A stretch of 64,000 bases of DNA from Oscillospiraceae bacterium. Lineage in GTDB: Bacteria > Bacillota > Clostridia > Oscillospirales > Oscillospiraceae. The notes beneath the pieces are model-generated. The model was given only the letters and a program-made list of their open reading frames with translations, searched no databases and was not told the DNA's origin. A program made the position numbers and the translations under genes. Below, piece after piece: positions 24,677-32,398 of the stretch. The stretch is from assembly GCA_017482385.1 (NCBI GenBank), contig JAFUNI010000016.1:186001-250000 (forward strand), read 5' to 3'. Numbering within the stretch: the stretch's first letter is position 1; each line of letters starts with the position of its first letter.

Positions 24677-25537
24677 ATGAAAAGAATAAGAATCAAAAAA
24701 CAATTGAATCGCTCTCATACCGGCAACTTTTTGGTCTTGTTGATGTTGGTTGTTGTAGGTTGTTTTATGGGCTTGCCCCTGTACTACAATATCATTCAGT
24801 CCTTCAAGCCTGTTGAAGAACGGTTTATTTTCCCCCCGCGTTTCTATGTGGTCAACCCCACTGGAGCCAACTACTCGCAGTTGTTCACCCTGGTATCTGA
24901 CCTGACTGTTCCTTTTAGCAGATATCTGTTCAACTCTGTGTTTGTTAGTATTGTCAGCACTGGCATTGGTGTTATGATCGGCGCAATGGCTGCTTATCCC
25001 TTCGCAAAGAAGAAGTTCCCCGGCAAGAATATGCTGTGGAGATTGATTATGCTGACCTTGCTGTTCTCTGGTGGTGTTACTGCCCTGCCTGCATACATTG
25101 TTAAGGCAAAGTTGGGCTTGATCAACACCTACTGGGTCTTGATCCTGCCGTCCCTGGCATCTACCCTGCATATGTTCCTGCTCCGTCAGTTTATGCTGCA
25201 GATCCCTGACTCCCTGTTGGATGCTGCAAAGCTGGACGGTGCCAACGACTTCAGAATTTTCTACAATGTTGTTTTGCCCAATGTGAAGCCTGCTTTTATG
25301 ACCGTTGTGGTTCTCTCTTTCCAAAACGTTTGGAACAACGGTTCTGCCGGTGTTATCTTTAGAGAAGATCTGAAGCTGCTGCCCACAGCACTGAGTCAAA
25401 TCACTGCCGGCGGTATCGCCCGTTCCGGTGCCTCTGCTGCTGCTGCTGTGTTGCTGATGATTCCGCCTATCGTTGCATTCGTGCTCAACCAGAGCAAAAT
25501 GCTGCAGACAATGGCGCATTCCGGTATTAAGGATTAA
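24677..25537 (+). CDS. Carbohydrate ABC transporter permease (MalG/UgpE-like)
   Basis: 286 residues from the ATG at 24677. An in-frame ATG at 24653 lies inside the preceding gene and lacks a ribosome site, while TAGGAGAGA precedes 24677. Six helices; coupling loop LLDAAKLDGANDFRIFYNVV followed by LPNVKP. Heterodimer partner of the preceding permease. The last helix ends in SKMLQTMAHSGIKD, the usual C-terminus of this subfamily. Confidence 0.92.
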   Translation: MKRIRIKKQLNRSHTGNFLVLLMLVVVGCFMGLPLYYNIIQSFKPVEERFIFPPRFYVVNPTGANYSQLFTLVSDLTVPFSRYLFNSVFVSIVSTGIGVMIGAMAAYPFAKKKFPGKNMLWRLIMLTLLFSGGVTALPAYIVKAKLGLINTYWVLILPSLASTLHMFLLRQFMLQIPDSLLDAAKLDGANDFRIFYNVVLPNVKPAFMTVVVLSFQNVWNNGSAGVIFREDLKLLPTALSQITAGGIARSGASAAAAVLLMIPPIVAFVLNQSKMLQTMAHSGIKD

Positions 25538-25560
25538 GAACTTTGAAGTGAGGTGTGAAT

Positions 25561-27114
25561 ATGAGAAAAAAGTTATTTTGCCTGCTTCTGGTTTTAGTGC
25601 TTGCGCTTAGTTGCACCGGAATTGCAGCCTTCGCCGGCCAGCCTGACAGGGCTTATACATACGAAGATGATGTTGCTGTTCCGTCCACGAATATTTTTAA
25701 GGTTAAAAAGATTGTTGACGAGACAGTAATGGGCACCGAGCGTCTGCTGGAGCCCACTGAGATCTTTGTAGACAAGCGTGACCGTGTGTTTATCATTGAT
25801 CATTATTTTGTGGTTGATGAATACGGTGTTACGACTGACAAACAATTAGCTAAAGTAATTATTCTGAATAAGGATTATACCTTATTTAGAGAGCTGAGAA
25901 CATTTAAGTATAAAGAAGAAACACTAACTCTGGCAAAGGGAGCAAGTGGCCTGTTCTTCCGTGAATCCAACAGTTCACTGTACATTGCTGATACTCAGAA
26001 TGACCGTGTGCTTGTGTCTGACCTTGAGGGAAATGTTAGCAAGATTTATACTCTGCCTGAGGATGTAATGCTGGAGAAAGCCAAGGGACTGGAGCCCAAG
26101 AGGATCATCGTTGACAATATGGGTATTATGTACATTGTTACCGGTGACCCGGAGGTTTCTGTCAATGGTGCACTGATGATCGACAGCGCAAATAACTTCT
26201 TGGGCTTCTACGGTACAAATAAGCTGAAGCAGACAGCTGCGATGAAGATTGATTTCATGTGGCGTAAGATTCTGACTGCTGAGCAGAATGCGCAGAGTGC
26301 GAATAGCTACCAGCCTGTTGCATTCAATAATCTGTTTTGGTCTGAGGATCGTTTCGTTTACGGCGTTTCACCCATTAAGGACAATGTGGCGTCAACCGTT
26401 GTAAAACTGAATGCTCTCGGTAATAACGTGTTTGCACAAAACATTGATTTCTATAGTATTTCCGAAACCAGCAAGCAGAAAAATATGCAGCTCGTTGACC
26501 TAACTGTTGATGACGAAGGCGTATTTACTGTAATTGATTCTAAGACCGGCCGTCTGTTCCAGTATGATGAAAACTGCAATCTGCTGGGTATCTTTGGCGG
26601 TTACGGAAACCAGAAAGGCTTGTTCCTAAGCCCGATGGGCATTGAATCCGACAGTGAGAATAATCTGTTGGTTTTGGATGCTAAAAAACTGACCATTACG
26701 GTTATGACCCAGACTCTCTACGGTGAAAAGATCCGTGAAGCAAACAACCTGTATAATGAGGGTCGTTACATTGAATCCGTAAATTACTGGGAAGAGGTTC
26801 TGCTTATGAACCCCAACTTTACCCGTGCGTATGTTGGTATGGGTAAGGCATGCCTGGCAATGGAGGATAAGCAGGCTCAGGAGATGTTCCAGGCCGGTAA
26901 GTTTGAACAGGCGATGGACTTCTTTATGATGGGCAAGGACAAAGATGGCTATGCCGAGGCAAAGGCGGGCCTGCGCGATGAAATTGTACGTGCAAACTTT
27001 GGCTTGGTTGCCGCAGTGGTCATTTTGGCTATGATTGGCATTCTGGGCTATGATCAGATTAAAGCTTTCTACAATAAGATTGTATGGAAGATTCAAAGTA
27101 GGAAAGGGGATTGA
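25561..27114 (+). CDS. Membrane-anchored beta-propeller (NHL-like) and TPR protein
   Basis: 517 residues. A signal peptide (1-25, ending AFA) is followed by a repeated six-bladed propeller-like region at about 45-385, with strands of the type VFIIDH, SLYIADTQNDRVLV and NLLVLDAKKLTITV. A TPR-like helical pair is at 390-450 (EANNLYNEGRYIESVNYWEE), and a single membrane helix at 479-499 leaves a short basic cytoplasmic tail. The propeller and TPR would face outside. It could be a scaffold or substrate sensor for the transport complex; the role is inferred only from position. The start is the ATG after GAGGTG, not the GTG 6 nt earlier. Confidence 0.72.
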   Translation: MRKKLFCLLLVLVLALSCTGIAAFAGQPDRAYTYEDDVAVPSTNIFKVKKIVDETVMGTERLLEPTEIFVDKRDRVFIIDHYFVVDEYGVTTDKQLAKVIILNKDYTLFRELRTFKYKEETLTLAKGASGLFFRESNSSLYIADTQNDRVLVSDLEGNVSKIYTLPEDVMLEKAKGLEPKRIIVDNMGIMYIVTGDPEVSVNGALMIDSANNFLGFYGTNKLKQTAAMKIDFMWRKILTAEQNAQSANSYQPVAFNNLFWSEDRFVYGVSPIKDNVASTVVKLNALGNNVFAQNIDFYSISETSKQKNMQLVDLTVDDEGVFTVIDSKTGRLFQYDENCNLLGIFGGYGNQKGLFLSPMGIESDSENNLLVLDAKKLTITVMTQTLYGEKIREANNLYNEGRYIESVNYWEEVLLMNPNFTRAYVGMGKACLAMEDKQAQEMFQAGKFEQAMDFFMMGKDKDGYAEAKAGLRDEIVRANFGLVAAVVILAMIGILGYDQIKAFYNKIVWKIQSRKGD

Positions 27115-27119
27115 TTGTA

Positions 27120-27758
27120 ATGAAAAAAAGAACTGGCTTTGATACAATGAGCCCCTATTTGTATCCTTTTTATATCTGTATGCATCCCCGGGATGGTTTC
27201 CTGGAACTGAAAGCGAATAAGAAGGGCTCCTCTTTGGTGGTTACAATTATTATTGCCTTATGGCTGTTGGTGGAAATGTTCCACCGTACATCTACCGGCT
27301 TCGACATGAACACGTTTAATGCTGAGGATACCAGCTTGCTTCGTACATCGGTTATCACTGTAATGATTTTCTTTATGGTGGCTATTTCCAACTGGTGCTT
27401 CTGTACATTGCTGGATGGCAAGGGTAAGCTGAAGGACATATGCGTGGTTTGTGCTAATGCGCTGGTGCCTTACATTATTGTTCGTTTTATCACCGTGTGT
27501 GGTAGCTGGGTCTTGGCTGGTGATGAGCAGGTTTTCTTGACCTACGCAGTTGTTGTGTCTGAAATCTGGGGTGCTTTTATTGCATTCAGTGGCTTGGAAG
27601 AAATTCACGAGTATTCCTTTGCTAAGACTTTACTTGCAATCCTGCTTACAGTTGTTGGCTTGATTATTATCTTGTTCCTTGCATTGATGCTGCTTATGCT
27701 GTTCCAGCAGGTATACTTCTTTGTAGCATCCTTGTATTTCGAGCTTAGTTATCAGTGA
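27120..27758 (+). CDS. YIP1-family membrane protein
   Basis: 212 residues with about five membrane helices. The opening YLYPFYICMHPRDGFLELK fits the YIP1 family pattern, in which a short cytoplasmic segment with PxxxF precedes the helices. Bacterial members have no established function; they recur next to DUF5696 and sugar-permease genes, as here. The ATG at 27120 is chosen; a TTG at 27111 overlaps the stop of the previous gene. Confidence 0.72.
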   Translation: MKKRTGFDTMSPYLYPFYICMHPRDGFLELKANKKGSSLVVTIIIALWLLVEMFHRTSTGFDMNTFNAEDTSLLRTSVITVMIFFMVAISNWCFCTLLDGKGKLKDICVVCANALVPYIIVRFITVCGSWVLAGDEQVFLTYAVVVSEIWGAFIAFSGLEEIHEYSFAKTLLAILLTVVGLIIILFLALMLLMLFQQVYFFVASLYFELSYQ

Positions 27759-27781
27759 TTTTTTGTGGAACGGAGAAGAAT

Positions 27782-30196
27782 ATGGATATTAAAAACAAAT
27801 TATTCAAATTTAGGCGTGCGATCCACAGAAATGGTGACTTAATTGCCCGTGTATTCAGTGTGACTCTGATCATTATTTTGGTGGTAGCTGTGGGTTGGGG
27901 CGCATATAAGATCTATTGGTCTGATATTGCTTACGAGAAGGCAAATGCGATTGAGATAATCGATGATGCCATTAGTGCCGGTAAGGCACCTGAGGAAGAT
28001 AGGGAAGCCTTTGAGCTGGTAGCAGATAAGGATGGCCTTGAGTTGTGGTCTAATTTCACCAACGGTGAAATCAAAGTGGTTGAAAAGGACACCGGTAATG
28101 TTTGGTATTCCAACCCTGTCGACCGCCAGGATGCAGCGCTGCCGGTCAGAAAGCCGATGATCAACTCTCAGATTCATGTAAAATTCTTCAATGTTGAGAA
28201 GAAGGAGCCCGTTGACCAGGAGTTCAATAATTATGGCGACAGTATTCGCAAGGGCTGTATGGAATATGAGAAGCTTGCCGACGGTTCCGGTGTGAAATTC
28301 AGATTTGGTTTCCCGATTGCAAATGTATATATTCCTGTTCAGTACAGAATTGTAGATGGTGCTTTTCAGGCTGAAATTGTGACCGATGAGATTGAGGGCG
28401 TTGGTACCTATCCTTACGCAATTCTCGATATTAAACTGCTGCCTTACTTTGGCGCAGCTAATGAGTCCCAGTCCGGTGAACTGCTGGTTCCCGACGGATC
28501 TGGTGCGCTGATCGACTTTAACAATGGTAAGAACCATAATGACATTGTTTTTTACAACAATACAGTTTACGGCAACAATATTACTTTGGGACAAGAAACG
28601 GCTGAAACTGTAAAGGAACAGATCAGCTTACCTATTTTCGGTTCCAAGTGGGATGGTTCTGAGGTTGTTGCTGATGATGACGAGGAAGATTCCGATAGTG
28701 AAATCACTCCGGATAAAGCTTTCCTTGGTGTGATTATTTCCGGTGATGCAAGCTCCAGTATTGTTGCAAGCACCAGTGGTAAAGTCAGCTCCTACAATAT
28801 GATTCACCCGGTTGTACATATGACAGAGCATCAATTCATCAGAACCGGTACCAGCGTTTTTGCGGGCCAGGAGGCCAGAGTTTTGGCTGTCAGCGACAAT
28901 CAGCTTATCAACAAGAACTTTGCTGTGCGTTACTATTTCTTGAATGGCGACAAGGCCAATTATGTTGGTATGGCTGAGAAGTACAGAGAGCATCTTCAGG
29001 AGGCTAATCTGCTGAAGAAGTCCGCCCTTGCTGATGAAAAATATATGATTCTGGATCTGGTTGGCGCCGTTAGTATTGAAAAATATGTATTTGGTGTCAA
29101 GAAGCCCGTTGTTACAGCGCTGACCACCTATAATGATGTGGTGTCTATTGTTAAGGAACTGAAGGCTGAGGGTGTTGATAACTTAGTCATTAACTATATC
29201 GGTGCCCTGGACGGTGGTTTGAACAATAAGATGTATAGCACGGTTGAGACGGAGTCTGTTCTTGGTTCTAAAAAGGAATTCCGTGCAATGCTCGAGTATT
29301 TGGATCAGGAAGGTGTGATTTTCTTCCTGGAAGCAAATCCCGTTGATGTTTACAATAACGGTAATGGCTATGATACCAATGCGGATACGGCAAAGACTTT
29401 CTTCAATAAATATGCATTCCAGCATAACTTTATTTTGGACTCTGAGCAGAAGGACAATACCAGCCGCTGGAATATTCTTCACCCTGCAAAGCTGCCCGGC
29501 TTCGTTACCGAGTTTGTGGATGCTACCGAGAAATGGGAAATCGACAATGTTTCCCTTGATCGCATAGGCAAAGTGCTGTATACCGACTATGCGGATGATG
29601 TACCTTCCACTACAAGAACCCACTCTATGGAGTTCTGGAAAGAAGCATTAAAATATGCGGATGAGAAATCTGATTATGTAATGATACACGGTGGTAACGC
29701 CTATACTTTGGCCTACTCCGATATTGTTACCGATGTTGCAAACGGCAGTAGTGACTTCGATTTGACCGATCATACTGTGCCTTTCTATCAGATTGCACTC
29801 CAGGGCAGCGCGGTCCTGGCACCCACTGCCTTCAATATGTCCGTTGACTACGAACGGGAGATGCTGAAGGTATTGGAGAATGGCGGTAATTTGAAGTACA
29901 ACCTGATTTACGGTGATGTAGATCAGTTGGTTGGTACGGAATACGATGATATGGTATCTTACTCCTACAAGCGCTGGAAAGAAAAGATTGTAGAGCACTA
30001 CAAGACGCTGCAGGAAGTGTCTGCACAGTTTGCCGGTAAGGATATCCTTGCGCATGAGACTGTTGCTGAGGATGTCACTGTGACTACTTATGAAAACGGT
30101 ACGGTAATTGTTAATTATCGTGATGAAGCATACACCTACGAAGGCATGAATATTCCGGCAAAGCAGTATAAGGTTGTTTTGGGAGGTACGAAATGA
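27782..30196 (+). CDS. DUF5696-domain protein, membrane-anchored, possible glycoside hydrolase-like
   Basis: 804 residues. A basic N-terminus is followed by one membrane helix (about residues 20-42, FSVTLIIILVVAVGWGAYKI), leaving a large extracellular part. The first third is beta-rich (WSNFTNGEIKVVEKDTGNVW, NVWYSNP, PDGSGALIDFNNGKN), and the later part resembles a TIM-barrel-like domain (LVINYIGALDGGLNN, SVLGSKKEFRAMLEYLDQEG, FFLEANPVDVYNNG). I assign DUF5696 from recall of this architecture; the enzymatic activity, if any, is unknown. Its position between two permease pairs makes it the likely extracellular processing or docking component of the locus. The stop overlaps the next permease start (ATGA). 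Confidence 0.7.
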   Translation: MDIKNKLFKFRRAIHRNGDLIARVFSVTLIIILVVAVGWGAYKIYWSDIAYEKANAIEIIDDAISAGKAPEEDREAFELVADKDGLELWSNFTNGEIKVVEKDTGNVWYSNPVDRQDAALPVRKPMINSQIHVKFFNVEKKEPVDQEFNNYGDSIRKGCMEYEKLADGSGVKFRFGFPIANVYIPVQYRIVDGAFQAEIVTDEIEGVGTYPYAILDIKLLPYFGAANESQSGELLVPDGSGALIDFNNGKNHNDIVFYNNTVYGNNITLGQETAETVKEQISLPIFGSKWDGSEVVADDDEEDSDSEITPDKAFLGVIISGDASSSIVASTSGKVSSYNMIHPVVHMTEHQFIRTGTSVFAGQEARVLAVSDNQLINKNFAVRYYFLNGDKANYVGMAEKYREHLQEANLLKKSALADEKYMILDLVGAVSIEKYVFGVKKPVVTALTTYNDVVSIVKELKAEGVDNLVINYIGALDGGLNNKMYSTVETESVLGSKKEFRAMLEYLDQEGVIFFLEANPVDVYNNGNGYDTNADTAKTFFNKYAFQHNFILDSEQKDNTSRWNILHPAKLPGFVTEFVDATEKWEIDNVSLDRIGKVLYTDYADDVPSTTRTHSMEFWKEALKYADEKSDYVMIHGGNAYTLAYSDIVTDVANGSSDFDLTDHTVPFYQIALQGSAVLAPTAFNMSVDYEREMLKVLENGGNLKYNLIYGDVDQLVGTEYDDMVSYSYKRWKEKIVEHYKTLQEVSAQFAGKDILAHETVAEDVTVTTYENGTVIVNYRDEAYTYEGMNIPAKQYKVVLGGTK

Positions 30197-31092
30197 AAAG
30201 AAACAAAAGAATCAAAATTATAACTCCCAATGATACCGCAGGCTGGATGTTTGTATTACCCTTCGTTATTGGCTTTATTTTCCTGTTTGCAAAGCCCGTG
30301 GCTCAGTCATTGATGTACTCGTTTAATAATGTTACTGTAGGCCAGGAGGGCTTGGTTTTTGAGCCTATCGGTTGGGAAAACTTTAAAACCATGCTCACCG
30401 GTGACGCGAAATTTATAAAAGCTTTATGGGCGATGGTCAAAGAGGCTGCCGTCAAGATCCTTGTGATTATGTTCATCAGTATGTTCCTGGCAATTTTGCT
30501 GAATGAGAAGTTTGCCGGACGTCTGCTGTTCCGCGCAATTATGTTCCTGCCCGTTATCTTCGCAGCTGACCAGGTCCTTTCTGTCTTCAATGCCCTGGGC
30601 GGCAGAGAAGAACTGCAGGATACAACCAGTTCTTTCTTTATGATGAGCGGTGAAGCAAGCGGTTTTGTTGAGGAAATCATCGGTAGCTTTGGCCCGCTGT
30701 CTTCAGTCATTGAGAAATTTACCGGATATGCTACACAGCTGTTTAATCTGCTGTGGAGCGCCGGTATCCAGATTATCCTGTTTATCATCGGTTTGCAAAC
30801 AATCCCTGCTTATCTGTATGAAGTAGCAGAGATGGAAGGCGCAACCAAATGGGAGACCTTTTGGAAGATCACATTCCCGCTGCTGACACCCAGCATTTTG
30901 TTGTGCTTGATTTATACGATCATCGATTACTTCAATGCAAGTACCAATAGCATTGTTGTTATGATTGATGAGTATATGTTAGGCAACTTTGACTATGCCT
31001 GTGCAATGAGCTGGGGCTATTCTGTGGCAATTTTCGTGATTGTCGTCATTGTGAATGCATTCCTGTCCCGCAGGGTTATCTCTATGGACTAA
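30193..31092 (+). CDS. Sugar ABC transporter permease (second pair, MalF/LacF-like)
   Basis: 299 residues, six membrane helices. Coupling loop LYEVAEMEGATKWETFWKIT followed by FPLLTP. An insertion of about 50 residues between helices (EELQDTTSSFFMMSGEASGF onwards) is longer than in the first pair and would be extracellular. The start overlaps the DUF5696 stop and has a GGGAGG ribosome site, so the two are translationally coupled. Confidence 0.9.
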   Translation: MKRNKRIKIITPNDTAGWMFVLPFVIGFIFLFAKPVAQSLMYSFNNVTVGQEGLVFEPIGWENFKTMLTGDAKFIKALWAMVKEAAVKILVIMFISMFLAILLNEKFAGRLLFRAIMFLPVIFAADQVLSVFNALGGREELQDTTSSFFMMSGEASGFVEEIIGSFGPLSSVIEKFTGYATQLFNLLWSAGIQIILFIIGLQTIPAYLYEVAEMEGATKWETFWKITFPLLTPSILLCLIYTIIDYFNASTNSIVVMIDEYMLGNFDYACAMSWGYSVAIFVIVVIVNAFLSRRVISMD

Positions 31093-31110
31093 GAGGGAGG
31101 AGGTACGATT

Positions 31111-32076
31111 ATGAAATTTAATAAAAAAATTGTCGAACCTTGTGCCTCGTTTTTGTACAAAGTGTTTCGTTACGCACTGCTGATCGGTATCAGCTATGTG
31201 GTTTTGTTTCCTGTTATCAAGATGATCTCCTCTGCTTTCACACCTGCTGTGGAGCTGTACACGGAGGAATCTGGATTTTTGCCCAGCAGAGCAACTTTTG
31301 AAAACTTCAAAAACGCTATGTTTGGCGAAAGAGCCTATTTTAATTTTCTTAAATATACCAAGAACACAGCTACTATTGCGTTGCTTTGTACGCTGCTACA
31401 GGTGTTTTCCTGCTCCTTGGTGGGCTACGGCTTAGGCCGTTACAACTTTAAGGGCAATCCCATTGTGTATGCCTGCGTGCTGTTCACTATTATTCTGCCG
31501 GTGCAGACTGCGATCATTCCGCTGTACTATGAATATCGTTGGTTTGATATCTTTGGTATCGGTAAGATCATTGGCTTGTTCACGGGTGAGGCCTTCACGG
31601 TGAACATCCTGAATAACTATATGGCGTTCTATGTGCCTGCACTTTTCGGTGTTGGTTTGAATTCCGGTATATACATCTTCCTCTTCCGGCAGTTCTTTAT
31701 GAGTATGCCCAGAGATTTGGAGGAAGCTGCTAAGATCGATGGCTGTAATCCTATTTCCATCTATCTGCGGATTATGATCCCCAACATCAAGCCTGTTGTG
31801 GTAACTGTTGCATTGCTTTCTGTAATTTACTACTGGAACGATGCGTTGCTTGCCGGTGTGTTCTCATTACCTGGTGATGACAACCTCACATTGATGGTGG
31901 CATTGGAGGAAATGAGAGAACGGCAGGGTATTGGTGTAAGCCAGTTGGATGCGATGCGCAAACAGGCAGAGCATTATGCCATTATATTGACTGCGGTAAC
32001 GCCGTTGATGATTTTGTTCTTGATCGGTCAGAAATTCTTTGTTGAATGTATGGACCGTTCCGGCAGCAAAGGCTAA
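31111..32076 (+). CDS. Carbohydrate ABC transporter permease (second pair, MalG-like)
   Basis: 321 residues, six membrane helices, coupling loop DLEEAAKIDGCNPISIYLRI followed by MIPNIKP, a close match to the MalG consensus. Last gene of the long operon; a strong terminator follows. The substrate-binding partner may be one of the two lipoproteins encoded at 35.2 and 37.2 kb, which have no permeases of their own. Confidence 0.92.
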   Translation: MKFNKKIVEPCASFLYKVFRYALLIGISYVVLFPVIKMISSAFTPAVELYTEESGFLPSRATFENFKNAMFGERAYFNFLKYTKNTATIALLCTLLQVFSCSLVGYGLGRYNFKGNPIVYACVLFTIILPVQTAIIPLYYEYRWFDIFGIGKIIGLFTGEAFTVNILNNYMAFYVPALFGVGLNSGIYIFLFRQFFMSMPRDLEEAAKIDGCNPISIYLRIMIPNIKPVVVTVALLSVIYYWNDALLAGVFSLPGDDNLTLMVALEEMRERQGIGVSQLDAMRKQAEHYAIILTAVTPLMILFLIGQKFFVECMDRSGSKG

Positions 32077-32098
32077 AACAAAATTCTCTATGTTTAAC

Positions 32099-32133
32099 AG
32101 AGGGTGTCAAGTATTGACACCCTCTTGCTTTTT
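32099..32133 (+). terminator. Terminator of the transport operon
   Basis: AGAGGGTGTCAA pairs with TTGACACCCTCT, followed by TGCTTTTT. Confidence 0.92.
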
Positions 32134-32202
32134 GCACAGTGAAAACCTCTGGAGGGGTGGATAGAAGTACAAAAATTATTTGTAAAAAAAGAAAAAAGAA
32201 TA

Positions 32203-32230
32203 TTGATTATTTTGTTATTTCTGTTACAAT
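32203..32230 (+). promoter_or_regulatory. Promoter of the first CBM9-like gene
   Basis: TTGATT, 16-bp spacer, TACAAT. The same promoter sequence, nearly base for base, recurs at 38937-38964 ahead of the second paralog. Confidence 0.75.
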
Positions 32231-32235
32231 GACCC

Positions 32236-32398
32236 TGTACATTTGGCTTGTACATATTCTGCGTGCAGAGCATTTGGGAAATGCTCTGCGGACTGCCGGA
32301 TGCATTCGTTCTAACCTTACCGGAACGAAAATTTATTTGTAAAAAACATCGGCAGTTGATGCTCTTGGACATAGAGAGCATTAGAAAGGAGTAGAAAA
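32236..32398 (+). ncRNA. Structured 5' leader RNA, copy A (possible novel cis-regulator)
   Basis: Four hairpins can be drawn. P1 is TGTACA 32236-32241 with 32249-32254. P2 is 32265-32275 with 32279-32289 closed by a GGG triloop. P3 is ACTGCCG 32292-32298 with CGGCAGT 32350-32356 and encloses P3a, TTCGTTC 32305-32311 with GAACGAA 32323-32329 around the 11-nt loop TAACCTTACCG. P4 is ATGCTCT 32359-32365 with AGAGCAT 32375-32381, just before the AAAGGAG ribosome site. Copy B (38970-39134) keeps every stem with compensatory changes. It matches no riboswitch class that I know. No terminator follows it, so control would be at translation or stability. Confidence 0.75.

Noticed and set aside
32139..32342. 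67-codon frame in the leader ahead of paralog 1
   Set aside because: It crosses the promoter and leader hairpins, and the corresponding stretch before paralog 2 does not preserve it.
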